Origin: Ligilactobacillus saerimneri DSM 16049
Lineage (GTDB): Bacteria; Bacillota; Bacilli; Lactobacillales; Lactobacillaceae
Length of the DNA stretch: 49,086 bases
Direction: 5' to 3'
Assembly: GCF_000423265.1 (NCBI RefSeq)
Contig: NZ_AUHQ01000014.1
Location: 1-49,086 of the forward strand
Shown: piece after piece, positions 35,300 through 43,935 of the stretch
Layout of the letters: each line of letters begins with the position of its first letter
Numbering within the stretch: the first letter of the stretch is position 1
Notes under the pieces: model-generated
Seen by the model: the letters and a program-made list of their open reading frames with translations, nothing else
The model's database searches: none
Told to the model about the DNA's origin: nothing
Translations under genes and position numbers: made by a program

Positions 35300-35334
35300 G
35301 ATGCAGGGAGAAAACAATGTTTTCTCCCTGCATC
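35300..35334 (+). terminator. Probable terminator of yfhO
   Basis: A perfect 15-bp stem (arms 35300-35314 and 35320-35334) with a 5-nt loop, beginning 27 nt after the stop. The following T run is interrupted (GCTCTTTATT). Confidence 0.8.
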
Positions 35335-35364
35335 GCTCTTTATTGACTAATATTTCTCAGATAA

Positions 35365-35455
35365 CGTAAAAAATAGCTGTGAGTCTAATATCTAAGCATG
35401 AACGAAAGTCATCGCATTTAGGCTAACCTTCGCCCAAGTTTAGCGTAACAACTTG
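35365..35455 (-). repeat. Dispersed intergenic element, copy 2
   Basis: This 91-nt stretch, read on the minus strand, resembles 18650-18737. The best part is TTAGATATTAGACT against TTAGATACTAGACT, and both end near TTTTTT. It lies between the yfhO terminator and the pepS promoter, in antisense direction to both genes. No coding content is seen. Could be a structured RNA or an old mobile repeat. Confidence 0.55.
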
Positions 35456-35523
35456 CTGTAAAGGTTGTCTCCCATTCACATTTTTTCTTGCAAACTTTTA
35501 TCCTCCCGCAAAAAAGACGAATG

Positions 35524-35532
35524 TGATATACT
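35524..35532 (+). promoter_or_regulatory. pepS promoter, extended -10
   Basis: TGA followed by TATACT (35527-35532, five of six) is an extended -10 element, 33 nt before the pepS start codon, with AAGGAG between them. Confidence 0.65.
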
Positions 35533-35564
35533 GCAATCAATCATAATGTAAAGGAGCGTTTGCA

Positions 35565-36797
35565 ATGGCTGAAGATTTGCATACTAAATTAGAAAAATAC
35601 GCCAACTTGATCGTCACAACCGGGGTTAACGTGCAACCTGGACAGACCGTGGTATTAACCATTGGCATTGAACAACAGGAACTGGCTCACCTTATTGTCG
35701 CTGCTGCCTACCAAGCTGGGGCTGCTGATGTGATTGTTAAATGGCAAGATGACTTCTTAATGCGTCAATTTATCGCGCATGCGAGCGCAGACCGGCTAAC
35801 CAACATTCCCGCTTATATTAAAAGTGAAGCCCAGTATATTGCTGACAAGCGAGCAGCACGAATCTCAGTTATTTCTTCTGACCCCGAAGCCTTAGTCGGG
35901 TTAGATAACCAACGAATTGCTGCTCATCAAAAGGCCATGAGTTTAGCTAAACGTCCAATGATGAAAGCTACTACCGACAATGATTTAACTTGGACCGTTG
36001 TAGCAGCTGCGAGTGCTCCTTGGGCAACTAAGGTCTTCCCTGACCTCGATGAAGCAGCAGCTGTTGCCAAGCTTTGGGAAGAAATCTTTACTACTACCCG
36101 GATCAACACGCCTGATCCAGTTGCCGCTTGGGACCAGCATGACCAAGTCTTGCATGAGAAAGCTGCCTGGCTCAACCGCGAACAATTCACTGCCCTCCAT
36201 TACACTTCACCGGTTACGGATTTGACTATTGGTCTTCCTGAAAACCACAACTGGGAAGGGGCAAGTAGTTTAGATGCTGCGGGAACCCGTTTCTTTGCCA
36301 ATATGCCAACTGAAGAAGTATTTACCGCACCTGATTTCCGCCGTGTTAATGGCTATGTCAGTGCGACTAAACCCCTCAACTACGGAGGAACGGTACTGCG
36401 CGATTTGCGTTTTGAATTCAAGGATGGTCAAGTAGTCAAGGCTACTGCTAGCAGCGGTCAGGAAGTGATCGACCACCTTCTTGCCAGTGATGATAGTGCT
36501 CGCTTCTTGGGAGAAGTTGCTTTAGTTCCTGACCCTTCGCCAATTTCCCAATCTAAGATTACTTTCTTGGAAACACTTTTCGATGAAAATGCCAGCAACC
36601 ACTTAGCCCTCGGTGAGGCATACTCCTTCTCGATTCAAGGGGGAACTAAGATGTCCGAAGAAGAACTTCGGGCCCATGGTATCAATACTAGCCACACCCA
36701 TGTCGATTTCATGGTTGGCTCAGCTGACATGAATATTGATGGGATCAAAGCTGACGGAACTGTGGTTCCAGTCTTTAGAAATGGTGATTGGGCCTAA
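35565..36797 (+). CDS. pepS: Aminopeptidase PepS (M29 family)
   Basis: A 410-residue metallo-aminopeptidase of the M29 (AmpS/PepS/aminopeptidase T) family. Metal ligands are visible in the C-terminal half: TEEVFTAP (Glu), LGEVALVP (Glu), SNHLALGEAY (His and Glu) and THVDFMVGS (His, Asp). No signal peptide, so it is cytoplasmic and works in peptide use. ATG 35565 follows AAGGAGCGTTTGCA. It is a monocistronic unit with a strong terminator. Confidence 0.94.
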   Translation: MAEDLHTKLEKYANLIVTTGVNVQPGQTVVLTIGIEQQELAHLIVAAAYQAGAADVIVKWQDDFLMRQFIAHASADRLTNIPAYIKSEAQYIADKRAARISVISSDPEALVGLDNQRIAAHQKAMSLAKRPMMKATTDNDLTWTVVAAASAPWATKVFPDLDEAAAVAKLWEEIFTTTRINTPDPVAAWDQHDQVLHEKAAWLNREQFTALHYTSPVTDLTIGLPENHNWEGASSLDAAGTRFFANMPTEEVFTAPDFRRVNGYVSATKPLNYGGTVLRDLRFEFKDGQVVKATASSGQEVIDHLLASDDSARFLGEVALVPDPSPISQSKITFLETLFDENASNHLALGEAYSFSIQGGTKMSEEELRAHGINTSHTHVDFMVGSADMNIDGIKADGTVVPVFRNGDWA

Positions 36798-36808
36798 ATT
36801 GCCCACAC

Positions 36809-36857
36809 AAAAAGCTGTGCTTATTAGCTTTCACAAAGCTAGTAAGCACAGCTTTTT
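36809..36857. terminator. Bidirectional terminator between pepS and the methyltransferase
   Basis: AAAAAGCTGTGC (36809-36820) pairs with GCACAGCTTTTT (36846-36857), and an inner TAGCTTT/AAAGCTA extends the stem. It ends in T runs on both strands and overlaps the methyltransferase stop codon. Confidence 0.92.
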
Positions 36858-37494
36858 ATTTGTTCCGCCCTAAGTAATAAAAACCGTTGGATTGATGTCC
36901 ATTCATCGTGGTAAAAGTTAAGGGGTGGTACTCAAGTTGGGTAAACAAATGCAATAAATGCTTTATCCACTGCGGATCATGGTGACGACAAACAGCTCCT
37001 TCCGGCAACTCAAAAACCCCATAAGGCCCACCATGTTGGCTTTTATACTGCTGGTAACGTTGCTGGTTACGGGCATCAGAATTCAGCAAAAAGTCATTGA
37101 CGTACAAGATACCCCCAGGCTTGAGAACCCGCTGAATCTCTGCTATGAGTTGTTCTTGCTCCTGATCATTTGCGATGCAAGTCAAGACAGCAAACAAGAT
37201 CACTGCATCACAACTAGCAGTTGCTAACGGCAACACACCTGGCGCCATAACTCGCAAGTCAAGGTCTGGATACTGGTTCTGGCCCCGTTGGATCATCTCC
37301 TCGGCAAAGTCCACTCCGAGCAGGTTAGTAAAACCAGCGGTTGCTAGTTGGTGTAACGTTCGTCCGTATCCACAACCAACGTCTAAAATTTGGGCGGATG
37401 GCTCAACGTACTGGGCAAAAACATCTGCTTGAAAGGGAGTTGTAAACCGTTTTGTCGCTGCTACCTGGTTCCAATAATCATGTTGCTTCATCAT
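36856..37494 (-). CDS. Class I SAM-dependent methyltransferase
   Basis: A 212-residue Rossmann methyltransferase. Motif I is ILDVGCGYGRTL near 36-47, motif II is LLGVDFAEEMI, and the acidic/hydrophobic strand CDAVILFAVLTCI and the RVLKPGGILYVND post-motif follow. The substrate is unknown. It resembles small-molecule methyltransferases of the UbiE/BioC group. Two adjacent ATG codons (37494 and 37491) are possible, both served by GAGGGACTC. It stands alone, convergent with pepS and downstream of the tRNA-Arg terminator. Confidence 0.88.
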   Translation of the reverse strand: MMKQHDYWNQVAATKRFTTPFQADVFAQYVEPSAQILDVGCGYGRTLHQLATAGFTNLLGVDFAEEMIQRGQNQYPDLDLRVMAPGVLPLATASCDAVILFAVLTCIANDQEQEQLIAEIQRVLKPGGILYVNDFLLNSDARNQQRYQQYKSQHGGPYGVFELPEGAVCRHHDPQWIKHLLHLFTQLEYHPLTFTTMNGHQSNGFYYLGRNK

Positions 37495-37514
37495 GAGTCC
37501 CTCTTTTCTCTTGT

Positions 37515-37553
37515 AAAAAACCCGCTAGCTCAGACCAAACCTGTGCTAACGGG
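37515..37553 (-). terminator. Terminator of the tRNA-Arg gene
   Basis: On the minus strand CCCGTTAGC pairs with GCTAGCGGG (one G-T pair) around a roughly 15-nt loop and is followed by TTTTTT. Confidence 0.88.
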
Positions 37554-37567
37554 AATCATTGTACTAA

Positions 37568-37641
37568 TGTGCTCGATCGGAATTGAACCGATGACCTACT
37601 GCTTAGGAGGCAGTTGCTCTATCCTGCTGAGCTACGAGCAC
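37568..37641 (-). tRNA. tRNA-Arg (anticodon CCU)
   Basis: A 74-nt cloverleaf on the minus strand. The acceptor GTGCTCG pairs with CGAGCAC, the D arm reads GCTC...GAGC, and the anticodon stem ACTGC/GCAGT encloses loop CTCCTAA with CCT at 34-36. GGTTCAATTCC forms the T arm, and the discriminator is A. CCA is not encoded. It reads the rare arginine codon AGG and is a single-gene unit with its own terminator. Confidence 0.95.
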
Positions 37642-37713
37642 AAAACAACTATTTAAGTATAGATGCCCCTTTTTTGTTTGTCAAACTGGTCATCTTCCTT
37701 AAACAGTCGCTAT

Positions 37714-38112
37714 TTAGTAACCATATTCAAATGTTCGTAACATCTTTTTAAGATTGTGGCGGTACAGGAGTTCTTGCCCCCACCGTACCGGGTTATACCA
37801 GGTAGTAGGAGTAGCTTTGCACAACTGAACTTCGACTTGGTCTGGGCGTAAGGCCCGCAGTTTCAACCGTTCGATGAATTTGACTTGCCCTTGACTATCC
37901 CGCATGTCGATACGATAACCCCTGCCGGGTTGCACGTTACTGATCCGGGTAACAACACGTTCAGTCCCATAATCAGTTTGATATTCAAAGCCTTCCAAGT
38001 CATTCAGAGTTAATGCACGGTTAGTTTGTCGCAAAATATCATACAAAAGAACATCGACCAACCGCGTAAATAAATAGTCAGCTGAAACATTTATTCTTGT
38101 AGTTAATTTCAT
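37714..38112 (-). CDS. DUF3284 domain-containing protein
   Basis: A 132-residue protein whose N-terminus (MKLTTRINVSADYLFTRLVDVLLYDI) and core (LEGFEYQTDYG..RVVTRI) match the DUF3284 pattern of lactic acid bacteria, probably a START/SRPBCC-like fold. No function is known. A C-terminal KATPTTWYNPVRWGQELLYRHNLKKMLRTFE helix is conserved in style. ATG 38112 follows AGAGGCGGTTAGG. It stands between the tRNA and the helicase gene. Confidence 0.75.
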   Translation of the reverse strand: MKLTTRINVSADYLFTRLVDVLLYDILRQTNRALTLNDLEGFEYQTDYGTERVVTRISNVQPGRGYRIDMRDSQGQVKFIERLKLRALRPDQVEVQLCKATPTTWYNPVRWGQELLYRHNLKKMLRTFEYGY

Positions 38113-38188
38113 CCTAACCGCCTCTTTTCAATAGGTTAATTTAACTATAACCTCTGCGTTCATTTTCTGCCAAGCAATCCTGAACTCT

Positions 38189-39424
38189 TTACTTTTTCTT
38201 TCTCTTTCCCTTATTCTTTTGATCACGTAAACGGCGTTTCTTTTTAGGTTTTTTAGCGCCATTATTGTTAAGTCTAGAGCGGTAACCTTGGCGTGGTGTC
38301 CGTTTTTTTACGGGTGTTTCTGGTTTGGTCGTCACAATTTGATTTTCAAAGATATATGCTGTAACTGGTTGCACAGCAGCTGGCCTCATTAACTGTTTGA
38401 ACTGCCGCAGGTCATGTTCATTCCCTAAGTTAACTACCATCCCGGAAGCTCCCATTCGACCTGTTCGCCCTACCCGGTGAATATAAGTATTCATATCCTT
38501 AGGCAAATCAAAGTTGATAACTGCCGGCAGGTCTGGAATATCCAATCCCCGTGCTGCCACGTCAGTCGTCAAAAGAAACGTAATCTTGCCCTGGCGAAGT
38601 TGCTTTAAGGCCTGCACCCGTTGGGCTTTATGTTCATCCCCAGACAATAATGCCACCTTGACATGGCTGTGCAATAATTTTTGTGTTACTTCATTAGCCA
38701 CCGCTGCTTGGTTGAAGAAGACTAGCCCCCGCATTTTTTTGACGTGAGCTAAGCGCCGTAACATGTCAGCCCGCTTGCGCGTCGGTGTTTCAATCAGATA
38801 GTGATCAACATGCCCTTGTGAATCATCACTAGTACGCACATCAATAATCTGGGGTTCGATCCCAAACCACTGGTGGATCTTATGCAAAATCGGTGCATCA
38901 GTGGCTGAGAAGAATGCTAGTTGGACATCGGCCACAGTGTGCCCGATAATCTCCCGGCAAATCGGCATTTTTTCTGAATCTAACATCTCATCGGCTTCAT
39001 CGATCACGACCGCTTGTACCTTGTGCATCTTCAACTTGCGTTGGTTAATTAAATTCAAAATCCGCCCTGGCGTCCCAACAACCACTTCGGGATGTTTTTT
39101 GAGTTTTTCGATCTGCCGTTTAAGGTTTGCTCCCCCGATCAATGGTGTAACCTGCAGATCAACCAATTTTACCCACTCCCGCAAGACATCCGTGATCTGC
39201 ATTGCCAACTCTTGTGAAGGCGCCATAATAACTAATTGGACACCATCATGTGGCAGCAAATTTTCCAGCAAGGGCCAAGCATAGGCCAGGGTTTTACCTG
39301 AACCGGTTGGTGCCAAGCCTAGAACACTACGTCCTGCTGCCAAAGGCTGATAAACTGCCTCTTGGATGGCAGTTAACTGGGTAAAACCTTGACGTTCAAA
39401 TTCTCTTTCAAAATTACTATTCAT
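38189..39424 (-). CDS. DEAD-box RNA helicase
   Basis: A 411-residue helicase. RecA domain 1 has the Q motif (GFTQLTAIQEAV), motif I APTGSGKT near 38-45, TPGRIL and motif II DEAD in VIDEADEML, then motif III SAT. Domain 2 has TTDVAARGLDIPDLPAVINFDLP and motif VI HRVGRTGRMG. The C-terminal 45 residues are extremely Lys/Arg-rich, an RNA-anchoring tail. It is shorter than CshA and fits the CshB/YfmL group. Likely roles are ribosome assembly and cold growth. The oxidoreductase gene lies 11 nt upstream, so they form a unit. Confidence 0.92.
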   Translation of the reverse strand: MNSNFEREFERQGFTQLTAIQEAVYQPLAAGRSVLGLAPTGSGKTLAYAWPLLENLLPHDGVQLVIMAPSQELAMQITDVLREWVKLVDLQVTPLIGGANLKRQIEKLKKHPEVVVGTPGRILNLINQRKLKMHKVQAVVIDEADEMLDSEKMPICREIIGHTVADVQLAFFSATDAPILHKIHQWFGIEPQIIDVRTSDDSQGHVDHYLIETPTRKRADMLRRLAHVKKMRGLVFFNQAAVANEVTQKLLHSHVKVALLSGDEHKAQRVQALKQLRQGKITFLLTTDVAARGLDIPDLPAVINFDLPKDMNTYIHRVGRTGRMGASGMVVNLGNEHDLRQFKQLMRPAAVQPVTAYIFENQIVTTKPETPVKKRTPRQGYRSRLNNNGAKKPKKKRRLRDQKNKGKRKKK

Positions 39425-39435
39425 TGTTTCTTCCT

Positions 39436-40443
39436 TTACTTATTATCTGTTGGAAATTCAATTTGGGCACTTTGCCGCAAATCATACATTACTCGGTTAA
39501 CCTGAACAGCTAGTTGCAGCCATGCTTGTTCCTTTTGCTGGTTAACCGAAGCAGTTGGATTTTCTAACACATCCACAAAATCATTGATTTCTGCTGTCAT
39601 CGGATTATTAGGACGGTTATTAGCCAAAACATGTACTTGTCCCTGGGCATCAACCAAGCTGATCTTTTCCATATCAGCTGCATTATTAGCTAAAATCAAT
39701 GTCTGTTTGCCCGCATAAATTTCACCCGGGAGGTACGAATTATTCATCTTCCCCATATTGAGCACTACCTTAAAGTCCCCATAATCAAGGATTGCAGTTC
39801 CTTTTCCATCCACGCCACTTTCCAGTTTTTGGGCAGCATACGTGCTAGCCTGGGGCATTCCAAATAAAGCTACTGCATCATAAACCAAATAGACACCTAA
39901 ATCTTGCAGGGCGCCGCCAGCAAACTCTAGGGTAAAGACGTTAGGGTTATTACCTGCCAAGTAACTATCAAACTTAGATGAATACTTCTCATAAGTCAGG
40001 TTGGCACCTTGAATCTGGTCAAACTTTGCTACTTGTTCTTGGACAACCTTAAAGTTTGGTTCATGAATGTGCCGGGCCGCTTCAAAAAAGTGCACTTGTG
40101 GATGAGCTTGAAGTAAGTCCTGAATGACTTGCATTTGGGCAGGTGAAGTTGTCGCTGGTTTTTCCAAAATAACATTTTTTCTCGCAGTAATTGCCTGGCA
40201 GGTCTGGTCAAAGTGCAAACTATTCGGTGAAGCAATATAAACCGTTGAAAAGCTGTCATCGGCAAAAAAATCTGCCAAGTCATCATGGGTCGCCGTTACA
40301 TACCGGTAAGCAGAAGCAAATGCCTGCGCCTTAGCTTGGGTCCGTGAATATACAGCGGTTAACCGCATCCGCCCCGTATTTTCTGCCGCCGCAATGAATT
40401 GCTTAGTAATGAAATTAGTTCCAATAATTCCAAAGTTAATCAT
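39436..40443 (-). CDS. Gfo/Idh/MocA family oxidoreductase
   Basis: A 335-residue NAD(P)-dependent oxidoreductase. The Rossmann loop is FGIIGTNFITKQF (3-15), the family EKP motif is NVILEKPATTSPAQM around residue 90-105, and a C-terminal alpha/beta domain contains GGALQDLGVYLVYDAVALFG. The substrate is a sugar or inositol-like polyol in most relatives. It is not predictable here. It is the first gene of a short operon with the helicase. Confidence 0.92.
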   Translation of the reverse strand: MINFGIIGTNFITKQFIAAAENTGRMRLTAVYSRTQAKAQAFASAYRYVTATHDDLADFFADDSFSTVYIASPNSLHFDQTCQAITARKNVILEKPATTSPAQMQVIQDLLQAHPQVHFFEAARHIHEPNFKVVQEQVAKFDQIQGANLTYEKYSSKFDSYLAGNNPNVFTLEFAGGALQDLGVYLVYDAVALFGMPQASTYAAQKLESGVDGKGTAILDYGDFKVVLNMGKMNNSYLPGEIYAGKQTLILANNAADMEKISLVDAQGQVHVLANNRPNNPMTAEINDFVDVLENPTASVNQQKEQAWLQLAVQVNRVMYDLRQSAQIEFPTDNK

Positions 40444-40532
40444 AGAAGTGCCACCTTTCTGTCTTCGTGTTACTTTAATTTTACCAGAGTTGGTCTAGCT
40501 AGACTGCTTTTATCTTTATAGCCGGTAAGTTC

Positions 40533-41066
40533 CTATTCAGCTTCGTCCTCTGCTTTTGCCCATACAGTAGCTTCCCATTCCAATAAAGCCCGCTTTTTAT
40601 CCGGTCCAGCTGCATATAAAAAGCGTTTGGCACCTGCCTTTTGCCCGATAACCCGGTGACAGGGTACGAATAAGCTCACATGGTTCCGCCCCACTGCCGT
40701 TCCCACAGCCTGTGCTGACATTGGTTTCTTTCGTCTTTGCTCCAAAACATGAGCGATCATACCATAGGTCATAGTTTGCCCATAAGGAATCGTCAACAAC
40801 ACCTGCCAAACTTCCCTTTGAAACGGTGTCCCTACCAGGTGGAGCGGGGGAAGTTCACCAGGAATTTCCCCTGCAAAATATTCTGTCAACCACACTTGCG
40901 CGTGCCTGAGAAAAGCATTGGATTGAGGTGAAACTTGGCGCGCATTAGCTTCCAGTATATCACCATAATAACGATCTGTATCCCACCAAGTACCTACTAT
41001 TCCCTGGTCATCCGCTACAACTGTTAAGGGACCAAAGGGACTGGTGTAGTACATCAATTCTTGCAT
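40533..41066 (-). CDS. ogt: Methylated-DNA-protein cysteine methyltransferase
   Basis: A 177-residue DNA repair protein that removes alkyl groups from O6-alkylguanine in a suicide reaction. The N-terminal ribonuclease-like domain (1-75) precedes the DNA-binding domain with TPFQREVWQVLLTIPYGQTMTYG (80-102) and the active-site PCHRV with Cys136. Downstream of the active site the usual GxLxGYxxG is replaced by a longer KAGAKRFLYAAG, a divergence worth noting. The preceding AVGRNHV is close to the typical AVGxNP. It is monocistronic. Confidence 0.9.
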   Translation of the reverse strand: MQELMYYTSPFGPLTVVADDQGIVGTWWDTDRYYGDILEANARQVSPQSNAFLRHAQVWLTEYFAGEIPGELPPLHLVGTPFQREVWQVLLTIPYGQTMTYGMIAHVLEQRRKKPMSAQAVGTAVGRNHVSLFVPCHRVIGQKAGAKRFLYAAGPDKKRALLEWEATVWAKAEDEAE

Positions 41067-41109
41067 TGCTTTACCACCTCATACCTAGTTTACCTTACTG
41101 ACTAGAGAA

Positions 41110-41152
41110 CAACAAAGGTCCAGACCCTGGCATTGCCAGCTTCTGGACCTTT
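41110..41152 (-). terminator. Rho-independent terminator of ppsA
   Basis: AAAGGTCCAGA and TCTGGACCTTT form the outer stem with CTGGC/GCCAG inside, followed on the minus strand by TGTTGTT. The stem is stable and the T run modest. Confidence 0.82.
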
Positions 41153-41194
41153 ATTATTTGGTAGCATTAACTGCCACCAGTATTTAATTATTGA

Positions 41195-43585
41195 TTACCA
41201 TTCTAAGTCTTCTGCTTCTTGTTTACCCAGACCTGTTGCCTTGTCTAACATGATCCGTTGTTCGAAGTGAGCGACATTCCGCTTAGTCAACTTCACCATA
41301 TCTGGGTTAACTGAAACATAATCAATCCCACTTCTAATCAAGAATTCAGTAAACTCTGGATATTCAGATGGGGCCTGCCCACAGATTGAAACCGTCTTGC
41401 CATCCTTATGTGCTGTCTGGATTAAATGCCGGATAGCCCGCTTAACTACTAAATTCCGCTCATCAAAGAGGCTAGCCACTGTATCATTGTTCCGGTCACA
41501 ACCCAATAATAGCATAGTTAAATCATTGGAGCCGATTGAATACCCATCAATGTACTTGTTGAACTGGTCAGCCAAGATAATGTTAGCTGGAATTTCAGCC
41601 ATCATGTATACCTTAAAGTCAGCAGAACGAACCAAGCCTGCATCACGCATAATAGCCGTAACTTTTTCTGCTTCAGCAACTGTCCGGACAAATGGGATCA
41701 TAACGTGCAAGTTCTTTAAGGAGAAGTCTTCACGAACCCGCCGAACTGCAGCCAATTCTAACTTGAAGGCTTCAATATACTTCGGATCATAGTACCGAGA
41801 TGCTCCCCGCCAACCAAGCAGATCTGATGGTTCGTGCGGTTCATACTTGTCCCCACCCTTCAAGTTCCGGTATTCGCTGGATTTGAAGTCAGAGAACCGC
41901 AGTACCACTGGCCGCGGAGCCATTGCCCGGGCCACTTTACTGATCCCGTTAGCTAACATATCTACTACTTTTTCTGGTTGTCCTTTTTCTAAAAGGTACA
42001 ATGGGTGTTCGTGAATGTATGTTGTCCAAATGAACTCTTCACGCATCAACCCGATCCCATCAGCAGGTAGGGAAGCATACTTGTTTACCAAATCAGGATC
42101 CCCCAAGTTCATCATTACCCGGGTAGCAGTTGGAGCAAAGTATTCTGCTACTGCAGTTTGTTGTTCTTTTTCTTCTGTATGTGGAGCAACAATAGCTTCA
42201 ACATGACCCGAATAAACAACCCCGTTCTTGGCATCAACTGTTACTTGATCGCCGGTCTTGAGAACGTCCATGGCAGCTACACCGCGACTATTAGTCCCTA
42301 CGATACATGGAATCTGCATTTCCCGCGAAACGATTGCTGCGTGGCAAGTCATCCCCCCATTGTTGGTAATGATAGCTTTAGCTTTCTTCATGGCTGGAAC
42401 CCAATCAGGTGAAGTCATCATAGTAACCAAGATTTCCCCTTCATTAAATTGGTCGATGTCATCAGGACTAGCAATTACGTGCACCGTCCCGGAAGCCACG
42501 CCTGGGCTAGCTGGCAAACCTTTTACCAGTACCTTAGCGTCACTGACATCACCTACTTGTACGGCGGAATCTTCCCGTTTAACTTCCTTATTCTTGATGG
42601 ACCATACAGTCTCTGGTCGCGCCTGAACTAACCATAACTTTTGAGTATTCTTGTCTAAAGCAAATTCCATATCCATGTAGCAACCGTAGTGCTCTTCAAT
42701 TTGTTTTGCATAGCCAGCCAGTTCGATGATTTGTTCATCAGTTAATACTTGTTTACTTACCAATTCCTTTGGTACGGGAGCTTCTACTACCCCACCATCT
42801 TCTTTCCGTAGCAATTGTACTTGCTTGTCGGTAACAGACTTGGAAGTAATCTCCATTGTTTCTTTATCTACTAGATAATGGTCAGGGGTTACTTTCCCTA
42901 AAACAATATATTCACCCAAGCCCCAGATAGCATCAATGGTGATCTTACTGTCATCCCCATTGGCAACGTTAACTGAGAACATAATCCCGGATGCTTCAGA
43001 GAAGACCATCATTTGGACAGCAGCTGACAAAGCGACCTTTTCGTGGGGGAAGCCTTGCTTTTGCCGATAGTATGTTGCCCGGTCAGTAAACAGAGAAGAA
43101 TAGCATTCTTGTACCTTCTTGACCACATCATCACGTCCAACAACATTTAAGTATGATTCTTGTTGCCCTGCAAACGAAGCATCTGGCAAGTCTTCAGCAG
43201 TGGCACTAGAACGAACCGCTACGAATGGGTTCTTTTGCCCCATCTTTTTACCCAACTTATCATAGGCATGCTTGATATCATCCGCTAAATCTTTTGGCAT
43301 TTCAGCTTCTACGATCATCCGCCGAATTTCCACACAAGTTTTATGTAATTCATCAGAATTTTCGTAATCCTTGATGCTAGCAAGGAGTTCATTAACCTTG
43401 TCGTTGATCCCTGTCTTTTCCATAAAGTAACGGTAGCCACGTGCGGTGGTTGCAAACCCATATGGAACTGGGATATTGGTTGATGAGGTCATTTCTCCTA
43501 AGGAAGATGACTTCCCACCAACAAGATCAACATCAGTACGATGTAAATCATCAAACCAAAGAACATTAGCTTTTTCTTTATTCAT
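41195..43585 (-). CDS. ppsA: Phosphoenolpyruvate synthase
   Basis: A 796-residue enzyme that makes PEP from pyruvate and ATP, giving PEP, AMP and phosphate. The ATP-grasp-like N-terminal domain (1-340) has LVGGKSSSLGEM and VRSSATAEDLPDASFAGQQES. The swivelling domain carries phosphohistidine His415 in GGMTCHAAIVSRE. The C-terminal TIM barrel shows SIGSNDLTMLLLGCDRN and SICGQAPSEYPEF. The length fits PpsA rather than pyruvate phosphate dikinase (about 875). It diverges from fbp, a gluconeogenic pair, and a cre-like palindrome sits at its predicted start site. Confidence 0.95.
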   Translation of the reverse strand: MNKEKANVLWFDDLHRTDVDLVGGKSSSLGEMTSSTNIPVPYGFATTARGYRYFMEKTGINDKVNELLASIKDYENSDELHKTCVEIRRMIVEAEMPKDLADDIKHAYDKLGKKMGQKNPFVAVRSSATAEDLPDASFAGQQESYLNVVGRDDVVKKVQECYSSLFTDRATYYRQKQGFPHEKVALSAAVQMMVFSEASGIMFSVNVANGDDSKITIDAIWGLGEYIVLGKVTPDHYLVDKETMEITSKSVTDKQVQLLRKEDGGVVEAPVPKELVSKQVLTDEQIIELAGYAKQIEEHYGCYMDMEFALDKNTQKLWLVQARPETVWSIKNKEVKREDSAVQVGDVSDAKVLVKGLPASPGVASGTVHVIASPDDIDQFNEGEILVTMMTSPDWVPAMKKAKAIITNNGGMTCHAAIVSREMQIPCIVGTNSRGVAAMDVLKTGDQVTVDAKNGVVYSGHVEAIVAPHTEEKEQQTAVAEYFAPTATRVMMNLGDPDLVNKYASLPADGIGLMREEFIWTTYIHEHPLYLLEKGQPEKVVDMLANGISKVARAMAPRPVVLRFSDFKSSEYRNLKGGDKYEPHEPSDLLGWRGASRYYDPKYIEAFKLELAAVRRVREDFSLKNLHVMIPFVRTVAEAEKVTAIMRDAGLVRSADFKVYMMAEIPANIILADQFNKYIDGYSIGSNDLTMLLLGCDRNNDTVASLFDERNLVVKRAIRHLIQTAHKDGKTVSICGQAPSEYPEFTEFLIRSGIDYVSVNPDMVKLTKRNVAHFEQRIMLDKATGLGKQEAEDLEW

Positions 43586-43624
43586 GTTAAATTAACTCCT
43601 CTTTCTGAGTAGACTTTCTTTCAT

Positions 43625-43644
43625 TTGAAAGCGGTTACTTTCAA
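43625..43644. promoter_or_regulatory. cre-like palindrome at the ppsA transcription start
   Basis: TTGAAAG and CTTTCAA flank six bases. TGAAAGCGGTTACT within it matches the cre consensus (TGNAANCGNTNNCA) except at the last base. The palindrome covers roughly +1 to +20 of the predicted ppsA transcript, a place where CcpA binding represses. Confidence 0.72.
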
Positions 43645-43651
43645 CACCCCT

Positions 43652-43680
43652 ATCATTAATCAAACTGAATAAATAGTCAA
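43652..43680 (-). promoter_or_regulatory. Candidate ppsA promoter
   Basis: On the minus strand TTGACT (43680-43675), a 17-nt spacer and AATGAT (43657-43652, four of six) give a start near 43645. Confidence 0.6.
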
Positions 43681-43733
43681 CCTTTTAATTTTATGATTAG
43701 TTTTTTCTGATAAAAAAACGATGAGAATTATTT

Positions 43734-43754
43734 TCATTGATATTTCGTCAATGA
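43734..43754. promoter_or_regulatory. Operator-like inverted repeat between ppsA and fbp
   Basis: TCATTGA (43734-43740) and TCAATGA (43748-43754) are a perfect 7-bp inverted repeat with 7 nt between them, in the middle of the divergent intergenic region. Unassigned. Confidence 0.45.
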
Positions 43755-43841
43755 GAAAGCTTAATTTTTGCTGGCAATGTGCATCTGCTTGGCACAATTC
43801 TGCATAGAAATGCATACTAATGCACTTTTCATTACCCGTTT

Positions 43842-43870
43842 TTGACATTTCATTATTTCTATGATAAAAA
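43842..43870 (+). promoter_or_regulatory. Candidate fbp promoter
   Basis: A consensus TTGACA (43842-43847), a 17-nt spacer and TAAAAA (43865-43870, four of six). The transcript would start about 60 nt before the fbp ATG. Confidence 0.55.
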
Positions 43871-43935
43871 TCGCTTATAAGCTGTATTTTATAAGAATTT
43901 TATTTAAGCATTTGTAAGTATCAAGGTGAAAGAAT

